Shown here piece after piece: positions 1 to 5,088 of a stretch of 7,189 nucleotides of DNA. The stretch's first letter is position 1. The number at the start of each line of letters is the position of its first letter. The translations under genes and the position numbers were made by a program. This DNA comes from Clostridiales bacterium. Lineage in GTDB: Bacteria; Bacillota; Clostridia; Oscillospirales; Oscillospiraceae. Below the pieces are notes generated by a model. That model was not told the DNA's origin and did not search any database. It saw nothing but the letters and a program-made list of their open reading frames with translations. The stretch spans positions 1 to 7,189 of the forward strand of contig JAHZFC010000114.1 in NCBI GenBank assembly GCA_019421525.1. Reading direction: 5' to 3'.

Positions 1-1
1 C

Positions 2-1588
2 CAGCCCCGGTACAACATCCTGCTCAAGGACGACAAGGGCTACCCCTACATCCGCCTGTCCGTCCAGGAGGAGTATCCCCGGTTCTCCCTGTCCAACCGG
101 GCGGCGGAGGATGGGGCCCGCTACTTCGGCCCCTACGGCAGCCGGGGGGCAAGCCAGGGCATCATCGACGCGCTGCAGCTGGCCCTGAAGCTGCCCTCCT
201 GCCGGCGGAAGTTCCCCCGGGACATCGGCAAGGAGCGGCCCTGCCTCAACTACCACATGGGCCAGTGCGACGGCTATTGCCGCCGGGAGATGGACCAGAG
301 CCGCTATCCGGTGGCCATCGCCCAGGCGGTGCGGCTGCTGGAGGGCAAGCTGGACGAGGTGGTGGAGGAGCTCACCGATGAGATGGAGCTGGCCGCCGAG
401 GACCTGCGCTTCGAGCGGGCCGCCCAGCTCCGGGACCAGATCCGGGCCATCCAGCTGCTGGCCAAGCGGCAGAAGGCGGTGGCCGGGTCACTGGCGGACA
501 CCGACGTGGTGGGCTGGCACCGGGGAGAGGCCAAGAGCTGCTTTGTGGTGCTCCACTATGTGGACGGGGAGCTGGCGGCCAAGGACTGGCAGCTGTTGTC
601 CGATCCCATGGAGGAGGACGAGCGGGAGACCGTGTCTGCCCTGACCGCCCAGTTCTATGCCGGCCGGACCAGCCTGCCCCGGCAGATCCTGCTGCCCTGC
701 GACATCGAGGACCGGGTGGACCTGGCCCGGATGCTCACCGAGGCGGTGGGCCGGAAGGTGGAGCTGCTCACCCCCCAGCGGGGGGCCAAGGTGGAGCTGG
801 TGCGCCTGGCCAACGAGAACGCCGCCGAGGAGGTCCGCCGGGCCACCACCGCCGAGGAGCGGCGGAGCAAGCTCATGGAGGCGGTGGGCAAGCTGCTGGG
901 ACTGCCCGAGACGCCCCACCGGATGGAGGCCTTCGACATCTCCAACACCGGTTCGTCGGACATCGTGGCCTCCATGACCGTCCATGTGGACGGCAGGCCC
1001 CTGAAGCGGGACTACCGCCGCTTCAAGCTCAAGGATATGCCCCACGCCGACGACTACGCTTCCATGAAGCAGGTCATCGAGCGGCGGTTCCGCCGCTATC
1101 TGGACGGGGATGAGAAGTTCGGCGACCTGCCCGATGTGCTGCTCATCGACGGCGGCGCGGGCCAGGTGAAGGCGGCCCAGGCCGCCATGGCGGAGGTGGG
1201 CATCTCTGTGCCCGCCTTCGGCATGGTCAAGGACGGACGGCACCGCACCCGGGCCCTGGTGGACGGGGAGGGCCGGGAGATCGGGATCCAGCAGAACCAA
1301 GCCATCTTCTCCCTCATCGGACGCATCCAGGAGGAGACCCACCGCTTTGCAATCGAATTCCACCGCCAGCAGCAGGCCAGCCACCTGCGCCGATCCGCCC
1401 TGGATGATATCCCCGGCGTGGGGCCCAGCAGGAAGGCGGCGCTGCTCAAGCATTTCAAAAATGTCCGCTCAGTGCGCTCGGCCAGCCTGGACGAGCTCAT
1501 GGAGGCGGTGCCCAGGAACACCGCCCTGGCGGTGTACCGCCATTTCCACTCGGAGGGCGAGGGGCAGCCCCCCGCCGGGCCAAACTGA
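2..1588 (+). CDS. uvrC: UvrABC excinuclease subunit UvrC, 5' end outside window
   Basis: UvrC makes both incisions flanking a DNA lesion once UvrA/UvrB have marked it. The frame is open from base 2, so the gene enters from the left; 528 residues are visible. The family is about 600 long, so roughly 70-90 residues, including most of the GIY-YIG nuclease core, are missing. Numbering is within the visible fragment. The end of the first nuclease domain reads ARYFGPYGS. Next are four cysteines spaced C-x13-C-x7-C-x3-C (nt 200-289), matching the Fe-S ligand pattern known for E. coli UvrC. A UVR motif (EDLRFERAAQLRDQI) binds UvrB. The RNase H-like endonuclease domain has DISN (D312), LLIDGGAGQ (D383) and THRFA (H447), the likely DDH triad, plus KDGRHRT. 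Helix-hairpin-helix DNA-binding motifs follow (DDIPGVGPSRKAALLKHF, nt 1402-1455). The ATG at 257 is internal, not the start. Only 21 bp separate it from ribF, so co-transcription is likely. Confidence 0.97.
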   Translation, partial: QPRYNILLKDDKGYPYIRLSVQEEYPRFSLSNRAAEDGARYFGPYGSRGASQGIIDALQLALKLPSCRRKFPRDIGKERPCLNYHMGQCDGYCRREMDQSRYPVAIAQAVRLLEGKLDEVVEELTDEMELAAEDLRFERAAQLRDQIRAIQLLAKRQKAVAGSLADTDVVGWHRGEAKSCFVVLHYVDGELAAKDWQLLSDPMEEDERETVSALTAQFYAGRTSLPRQILLPCDIEDRVDLARMLTEAVGRKVELLTPQRGAKVELVRLANENAAEEVRRATTAEERRSKLMEAVGKLLGLPETPHRMEAFDISNTGSSDIVASMTVHVDGRPLKRDYRRFKLKDMPHADDYASMKQVIERRFRRYLDGDEKFGDLPDVLLIDGGAGQVKAAQAAMAEVGISVPAFGMVKDGRHRTRALVDGEGREIGIQQNQAIFSLIGRIQEETHRFAIEFHRQQQASHLRRSALDDIPGVGPSRKAALLKHFKNVRSVRSASLDELMEAVPRNTALAVYRHFHSEGEGQPPAGPN

Positions 1589-1609
1589 GGATACGGGAGA
1601 GAGACGAGC

Positions 1610-2518
1610 ATGGAACAGACAAAACGAGTCATTGCCCTGGGCTTTTTCGACGGGGTGCACATCGGCCACGGGGCGCTGCTGCGCCGGGTGGGGGAGATCG
1701 CGGCGCGGGATGGCTATATCCCCGCCGCCCTCACCTTTGACCACCACCCCAAGGATTTCATCCCCGGCGCGGAGCACATCCCCCTGATCAACACCCCGGC
1801 GGACCGTGAGGAGCTGATGCACCGGCTGTACGGCATCCGGCAGGTGATGGTGCTCCCCTTTGACGAGCACACCCGGGAGATGCCCTGGCGGGACTTTGTC
1901 ACCAGGCTGCTGGTGGAGCGGTATCAGGCCGCCCACCTGGTGGCGGGCCACGACTACCACTTTGGCTACCAGGGCCAGGGCGACCCGGAGCGGCTGCGGG
2001 CGCTGTGCGGCCAGCTGGGCATTGGCTGCGACATCATCGGCCGGGTGGAGCTGGACGGGGTCACCGTGTCCTCCACCTATATCCGCACCCTCATCCAGAG
2101 CGGAGACATGGAGCGGGCCGCCCGCTTCCTGGGCCACCCCCACACCCTGTCCGGCCCGGTGGTCCACGGCAAGGGCCTGGGGCGGACCATCGGCATCCCC
2201 ACCTCCAACTTGGTGGTCCCCCAGGGGGTGCTCATGCCTGCCTTCGGGGTGTACGCCACCCGGGTGTGGATCGAGGGGAAGGGATACCTGGCGGTGACCA
2301 ACGTGGGGGTTCGCCCCACAGTGGAGGATACCGACCGGGTGACGGTGGAGCCCTGGATCTTAGACTTCGACGGCGACCTCTACGGCCAGAACATCCGGGT
2401 GGAGTTCTACCAGCAGCTGCGGCCGGAGCGGAAGTTCGGCTCCATCGACGAGCTCAAGGCGGCCATTCTGGAGAATGCCCGGCAGACCAGGGCGTATTTT
2501 GGACAGGACAGGGGCTGA
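1610..2518 (+). CDS. ribF: Bifunctional riboflavin kinase / FAD synthetase RibF
   Basis: RibF phosphorylates riboflavin to FMN and then adenylylates FMN to FAD in the cytoplasm. At 302 residues it is of normal length. The N-terminal nucleotidyltransferase (FAD synthetase) domain shows FFDGVHIGH (residues 12-20), VAGHDYHFG (111-119) and VSSTYIR (153-159). The C-terminal flavokinase domain shows GKGLGRTIGIPTSN (187-200), with the PTxN motif binding Mg-ATP, then TNVGVRP (230-236) and VEPWILDFDGDLYG (246-259), where E247 is the expected catalytic base. The start is the ATG at 1610, placed before the conserved FFDGVH motif and preceded by a purine-rich GGGAGAGAG (1595-1603). No promoter or terminator lies between it and uvrC, so it is probably second in that operon. 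The last residues (DRG) lie past the conserved domain and are encoded by the first bases of repeat copy L, so the stop codon appears to come from the repeat. Confidence 0.97.
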   Translation: MEQTKRVIALGFFDGVHIGHGALLRRVGEIAARDGYIPAALTFDHHPKDFIPGAEHIPLINTPADREELMHRLYGIRQVMVLPFDEHTREMPWRDFVTRLLVERYQAAHLVAGHDYHFGYQGQGDPERLRALCGQLGIGCDIIGRVELDGVTVSSTYIRTLIQSGDMERAARFLGHPHTLSGPVVHGKGLGRTIGIPTSNLVVPQGVLMPAFGVYATRVWIEGKGYLAVTNVGVRPTVEDTDRVTVEPWILDFDGDLYGQNIRVEFYQQLRPERKFGSIDELKAAILENARQTRAYFGQDRG

Positions 2519-2805
2519 CGCCCCTGGACCCGGTCCAGGGACTGCGTCCTTGAGGGCGCTTCCAAGTGCTTCGCCCTTGGGGACGTATTCTCCAAAAACC
2601 ATTTCTTTTGTAAGCGCCAAAAGAAACAGTGGGGAAAGCCGTCCCGGCTTTCCGGGGCCAGGTTTCGCCTGGCGGCGAGTTTCTTTTTGCCGCGCAAAAA
2701 GAAACCAAAAACGCGCCGGGGGACGGCCGCGGCGGACTGCAAGCGCCAAGGGCGCGCTTTGGTCCTTAGCGTCCTTTCCCCCGGACCCCCACTTTTTACG
2801 GGAGA
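2509..2805 (+). repeat. Structured intergenic repeat, copy L (forward)
   Basis: This is the first of three copies of a hairpin-rich element. In order it contains: CAGGGGC/GCCCCTG with the ribF TGA in its loop (2509-2526); CCCTGGAC/GTCCAGGG (2522-2540); an alternative GGAC/GTCC stem (2539-2549); TTTCTTTTG/CAAAAGAAA (2602-2626); GGAAAGCCG/CGGCTTTCC (2633-2653); CCAGG/CCTGG (2658-2672); and GTTTCTTTTTGC/GCAAAAAGAAAC (2679-2705). A long-range stem, CCGGGGGA (2716-2723) with TCCCCCGG (2777-2784), closes the distal part. By eye, 2571-2642 matches the reverse complement of copy R at about 90%, and the rest at about 70-75%. Frames are not kept between copies, because loop lengths differ by one base, so the reading frames crossing it (for example 2407-2925 on the minus strand) are not convincing genes. 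No transposase is present. Boundaries are approximate. It could be a MITE- or REP-like mobile repeat or a structured RNA. Confidence 0.85.
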
Positions 2806-3074
2806 GCGTGATAGTGGGGTGCGGTGTTCTCTGTCCGGCGTTGAGGTAATAGGATGCTCCCTACTCCCAATTTCCGCTCGCAGCTCCATTGGCGGTTGTA
2901 GTACCCCGCCTGGCCCTCGGGACACGTCTGCTACCGACGGGCTATCCCGGCCAGGCGCACTCCCGTGGGCCGCAGAGGGTGCCGCCTCTGTCGGTATCAG
3001 CGGCAGCGGAAAGCGGCGCGTCGAGTGTCCTGACTTTGCGCGCCGGACGGAGTGGGACGAACTCCTTATCCTGG
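2806..3074. other. Non-coding centre between the inverted repeat copies
   Basis: About 270 bp without a supportable gene lie between repeats L and R. The base composition is mixed and no ribosome binding site precedes a credible start. The clearest structure is a compound hairpin at 2908-2956: GCCTGGCC (2908-2915) pairs with GGCCAGGC (2949-2956), then GGGA (2919-2922) with TCCC (2945-2948), then CGTC (2925-2928) with GACG (2936-2939). Smaller hairpins are CAGAGG/CCTCTG (2973-2990) and GGAGT/ACTCC (3049-3065). CCCCACT (2787-2793), at the end of L, can pair with AGTGGGG (2813-2819). Either this is part of a larger composite element or it is unrelated sequence trapped between two insertions. I cannot identify it. 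Confidence 0.5.
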
Positions 3075-3377
3075 GCCCTCGTAAAACGGGGGTCCGGGGG
3101 TGCAGGCGCTTTGAACGAAAGCGCGTCCTTGGCGCTTGAAGTTCTTCAGCGCCTGACCCCCCGGCGTGCTTTTGCCTTCTTTTCGCACGAGCGAAAAGAA
3201 GGTCGCCGTCAGGCGAAACCTGACCATGGAAAGCCGGACACGGCTTTCCCTACTGTTTTTTTGCGCATACAAAAGAAATGGTTTTTGGACAATACGTTCC
3301 AAGGGCGTAGCCTTTGTATAACGGGTCAAGGGCCCTGGCCCTTGGACTTTGGCGTTTCAAGGGCAATGCCCTTGAAA
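3075..3377 (-). repeat. Structured intergenic repeat, copy R (inverted)
   Basis: This second copy is in the opposite orientation to L; read on the minus strand, it has the same hairpins in the same order. On the plus strand they are: TTTCAAGGGC/GCCCTTGAAA (3355-3377); CAAGGGC/GCCCTTG (3327-3344); CAAGGGC/GCCTTTG with one G-T pair (3300-3316); CAAAAGAAA with its T-rich partner (3256-3278); GGAAAGCCG/CGGCTTTCC (3228-3249); TCAGG/CCTGA (3209-3223); and CCTTCTTTTCGC/GCGAAAAGAAGG (3175-3202). The distal long-range stem is stronger than in L: CCGGGGG (3094-3100) and CAGGCGCT (3103-3110) pair with AGCGCCTG (3148-3155) and CCCCCGG (3158-3164) across a 2x2 internal loop. Its head faces the small gene and prfB, with no gene on the minus strand ending there. 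The open frame crossing it on the plus strand is not credible as a protein, because the homologous stretches of L and R drift between frames. Confidence 0.85.
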
Positions 3378-3401
3378 AATTTTCGCTCCCAGCTGGTCAT
3401 G

Positions 3402-3448
3402 TTGCACGCCATCGTGCATATACTGGTATGTATCCGGCATATCAGTAC
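3402..3448 (+). promoter_or_regulatory. Possible promoter and palindromic operator for the small gene
   Basis: TTGCAC (3402-3407) and TATGTA (3427-3432) are 19 bp apart, and a TG sits just before the -10, as in extended -10 promoters. TATACT (3419-3424) is an alternative -10 without a good -35. The region contains two palindromes: TGCACG/CGTGCA (3403-3408 and 3413-3418), which covers most of the -35, and TACTGGTATG (3421-3430) against CATATCAGTA (3439-3448) with one mismatch, which covers the -10. These could be repressor sites. The promoter match is moderate. Confidence 0.4.
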
Positions 3449-3476
3449 CAGGCCACACAGAAAAGGAGCGAAGGAT

Positions 3477-3590
3477 ATGGAAGAAAAACAAACTGCCCAG
3501 GGCACCGCGACTCCGGCGTCCCCCGTCCCCAAGCCGGACGTGGACGACCTGATCTTCACCGGACAGATCAGCCACATCAGCGACCGCTGA
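3477..3590 (+). CDS. Small acidic 37-residue protein, unknown function
   Basis: This is a short open frame of 37 codons from ATG 3477 to TGA 3588. The ribosome binding site AAGGAG (3463-3468) is 8 bases before the start, near ideal. The product begins MEEKQTAQGTA, continues with a Pro/Ala/Ser/Thr-rich stretch (PASPVPKP, residues 13-20), and ends in an acidic and then hydrophobic tail (DVDDLIFTGQISHISDR). It has no cysteine, signal peptide or membrane segment. A candidate promoter lies upstream and a hairpin followed by TTTT lies 27 bp downstream, so it may be a monocistronic unit between repeat R and prfB. I do not recognise the family. A disordered N-terminal half with a conserved-looking tail would fit a small regulatory or binding peptide or a peptide precursor, but this is speculation. 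The same frame is open upstream through repeat R, which I regard as chance. Coding status rests on the ribosome binding site and context. Confidence 0.55.
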   Translation: MEEKQTAQGTATPASPVPKPDVDDLIFTGQISHISDR

Positions 3591-3616
3591 GCCACCGTGC
3601 CCGGCGGGCGAGGGCA

Positions 3617-3662
3617 GCCGCCAGGGCGGACGGGGCGCGTACCCCGGCCCCTGGCGGCTTTT
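3617..3662 (+). terminator. Possible terminator downstream of the small gene
   Basis: GCCGCCAGGG (3617-3626) pairs perfectly with CCCTGGCGGC (3649-3658), enclosing an inner CGGGG/CCCCG stem, and is followed by TTTT (3659-3662). The stem is strong but the T-run is short, so efficiency is uncertain. A second stem, GGCAGCCG (3613-3620) with CGGCTGCC (3663-3670), shares four bases with the terminator base and would compete with it. Confidence 0.5.
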
Positions 3663-3688
3663 CGGCTGCCGGGACGGGGATCTTGCCC

Positions 3689-3717
3689 TTTACAACGGCC
3701 TTTTGGTTTTATATAAT
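3689..3717 (+). promoter_or_regulatory. Sigma-A promoter of prfB
   Basis: TTTACA (3689-3694, 5 of 6 to consensus) and TATAAT (3712-3717, 6 of 6) are separated by exactly 17 bp. Transcription would start near 3723-3725, giving a leader of about 40 bases. A small CGCCC/GGGCG hairpin (3734-3747) lies in the leader just before the ribosome binding site. This AT-rich patch stands out in GC-rich sequence. Confidence 0.85.
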
Positions 3718-3766
3718 ATACAGTACGAGTTTACGCCCCTCGGGGCGGGAAGTAAGGATGGAACAT

Positions 3767-4888
3767 ATGCTGCAATTTGACGAATATAAGGTAAAGCTCA
3801 ATAACCTCAGGCCCGAGCTGGAAAAGCTGGGCCAGGCCCTGGATCTGGACGCGGCGGAGCGGGAGCTGGACATGCTCCACGCTGAGGCATCTGCCGACGG
3901 CTTCTGGGACAACGTGGACAAGGCCAAGAAGGTCCAGCAGCGCATCAGCCAGCTGGAGGACAAGGTCAACGCCCAGAAAAAGCGCCTGTCCGGCTGGGAC
4001 GACCTGATGGTGCTGTGTGAGATGGGCAACGAGGAGGAGGACGAGTCCCTGGTTCCCGAGGTGGAGGAGGGCTACCAGGCGCTGCTCCAGGATATGGAGA
4101 GTGCCCGGCTGGAGACCCTGCTGGGCGGCGAGTACGACGACAACCCGGCCATCGTCTCCCTCCAGGCCGGGGCGGGGGGCACCGAGGCCCAGGACTGGGC
4201 CCAGATGCTCTACCGGATGTACACCCGCTGGGCGGAGCGCCACGGCATGACCTACACCATCCTGGACTACCAGGACGGGGACGAGGCGGGCATCAAGTCC
4301 GCCGCCATCCGCATCGAGGGGCCCCATGCCTACGGCTACCTGAAGAGCGAGCACGGGGTGCACCGCCTGGTGCGGGTGTCCCCCTTTGACGCCAACGCGA
4401 GAAGGCAGACCTCCTTTGCCGCGGTGGAGGTCACCCCGGAGATCGACGACAGCGTGGAGGTGGACATCCGGCCGGAGGACATCGAGATGCAGGTCTACCG
4501 CTCCTCCGGTGCCGGCGGCCAGCACATCAACAAGACCTCCTCCGCCGTCCGCCTGATCCACAAGCCCACGGGCATCGTGGTGGCCTGCCAGACCGAGCGA
4601 AGCCAATTCCAGAACAAGGACACCTGTATGAAGATGCTGCGCTCCAAGCTCATCCAGATCAAGGAGCAGGAGCACCTGGACAAGATCTCCGACATCAAGG
4701 GCGTCCAGCTCAAGATCGAGTGGGGCAGTCAGATCCGTTCCTATGTGTTCATGCCCTATCAGCTGGTGAAGGACAACCGCACCGGCTACGAGACCTCCAA
4801 CGTCAACGGCGTCATGGACGGGGACCTGGACGGGTTCATCAATGCCTACCTCACTGCCGCCGCCACGGGGAACTGGGCGACCAAATAA
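3767..4888 (+). CDS. prfB: Peptide chain release factor 2 (RF2), no programmed frameshift
   Basis: RF2 reads UGA and UAA stop codons in the ribosomal A site and triggers peptide release. The product has 373 residues, full length for the family. A helical N-terminal domain is followed by SPF (residues 205-207), the tripeptide that makes RF2 specific for UGA/UAA, and by SSGAGGQHINKTSSAVRL with GGQ at 250-252, which catalyses peptidyl-tRNA hydrolysis. I prefer the ATG at 3767 (MLQFDEYKVKL) because AAGGA (3754-3758) is 8 bases upstream. The in-frame ATG at 3758 is possible but overlaps that site. Many bacteria carry an in-frame UGA near codon 26 that is bypassed by a +1 shift on CTTTGAC. The matching place here reads CTG GAT (3839-3844, residues 25-26), so the frame is continuous and that autoregulation is absent. 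The gene has its own promoter and terminator. The open frame extending upstream to 3314 crosses the promoter and is not coding. Confidence 0.97.
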   Translation: MLQFDEYKVKLNNLRPELEKLGQALDLDAAERELDMLHAEASADGFWDNVDKAKKVQQRISQLEDKVNAQKKRLSGWDDLMVLCEMGNEEEDESLVPEVEEGYQALLQDMESARLETLLGGEYDDNPAIVSLQAGAGGTEAQDWAQMLYRMYTRWAERHGMTYTILDYQDGDEAGIKSAAIRIEGPHAYGYLKSEHGVHRLVRVSPFDANARRQTSFAAVEVTPEIDDSVEVDIRPEDIEMQVYRSSGAGGQHINKTSSAVRLIHKPTGIVVACQTERSQFQNKDTCMKMLRSKLIQIKEQEHLDKISDIKGVQLKIEWGSQIRSYVFMPYQLVKDNRTGYETSNVNGVMDGDLDGFINAYLTAAATGNWATK

Positions 4889-4909
4889 GAGAAGACTGGA
4901 AACAATAGC

Positions 4910-4946
4910 TCCCCGGCGTATGGCAGCATACGCCGGGGATTTTTTT
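4910..4946 (+). terminator. Strong intrinsic terminator of prfB
   Basis: CCCCGGCGTATG (4911-4922) pairs perfectly with CATACGCCGGGG (4927-4938) around the loop GCAG, with an extra T-A pair at the base, followed by seven Ts (4940-4946). It begins 21 bases after the prfB stop and separates prfB from nadE. Confidence 0.95.
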
Positions 4947-4985
4947 CCGGAGTTCCACTGGTCTGGTATGGACGGCTGGTTTTTG

Positions 4986-5014
4986 TTGCGATCGAGCCGG
5001 TTTTGGGGTATCAT
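4986..5014 (+). promoter_or_regulatory. Sigma-A promoter of nadE
   Basis: TTGCGA (4986-4991, 4 of 6) and TATCAT (5009-5014, 5 of 6) lie 17 bp apart, downstream of the prfB terminator and upstream of nadE. The start of transcription would fall near 5021, inside the palindrome array that follows. Confidence 0.75.
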
Positions 5015-5016
5015 AG

Positions 5017-5040
5017 TTACCGGTCCGGTAAGTTTTACCG
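5017..5040 (+). promoter_or_regulatory. Alternating hexamer palindrome at the nadE transcription start
   Basis: TTACCG (5017-5022), CGGTAA (5026-5031) and TTACCG (5035-5040) are separated by exactly 3 bases each (GTC, GTT). The middle hexamer is the perfect reverse complement of both neighbours, so it can pair with either. The array begins 2 bases after the -10 box. It looks like a repressor operator covering the start site; two alternative leader hairpins are another reading. I do not match it to a known NAD-pathway regulator. Confidence 0.55.
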
Positions 5041-5043
5041 CAG

Positions 5044-5067
5044 CGCCAGCTGAGATGCCGGCTGGCG
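5044..5067 (+). promoter_or_regulatory. Leader hairpin before the nadE ribosome binding site
   Basis: CGCCAGC (5044-5050) pairs perfectly with GCTGGCG (5061-5067) around a 10-base loop, ending 7 bases before AAGGAGG (5075-5081). It leaves the ribosome binding site exposed. It may stabilise the transcript or be part of leader control. It resembles no riboswitch that I recognise. Confidence 0.4.
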
Positions 5068-5088
5068 AAACGATAAGGAGGTCGTTTC

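Noticed and set aside
257..259. ATG at 257 as the start of uvrC
   Set aside because: The frame is open to the window edge, and the residues before it (YNILLKDDKGYPYIRL and on) are typical UvrC sequence.
2679..2705. Hairpin with T/A-rich arms as an intrinsic terminator of ribF
   Set aside because: The Ts are inside the stem and no T-run follows it. It is also 160 bp beyond the stop, and its pairing is conserved as part of the repeat.
2407..2925. Minus-strand open frame of 172 codons through repeat L and the end of ribF
   Set aside because: It is antisense to ribF and made of repeat sequence. The parallel translation in R is only partly similar because of frame drift. It is likely a spurious product of the repeat.
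2509..3377. Insertion sequence, CRISPR array or tRNA/rRNA gene
   Set aside because: There is no transposase, no regularly spaced direct repeats and no cloverleaf or rRNA signature. The repeats are inverted, diverged and hairpin-based, and no target-site duplication is visible.
2889..3590. A 233-codon open frame on the + strand ending with the small gene
   Set aside because: It crosses repeat R, candidate promoter elements and several hairpins. The equivalent stretch of repeat L has frame-changing indels relative to it, and no ribosome binding site precedes its start. Only the last 37 codons have gene-like signals.
3314..3766. Upstream extension of the prfB open frame
   Set aside because: It crosses the small gene, a terminator-like hairpin and a near-consensus promoter. 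RF2 homology begins only at about 3767.
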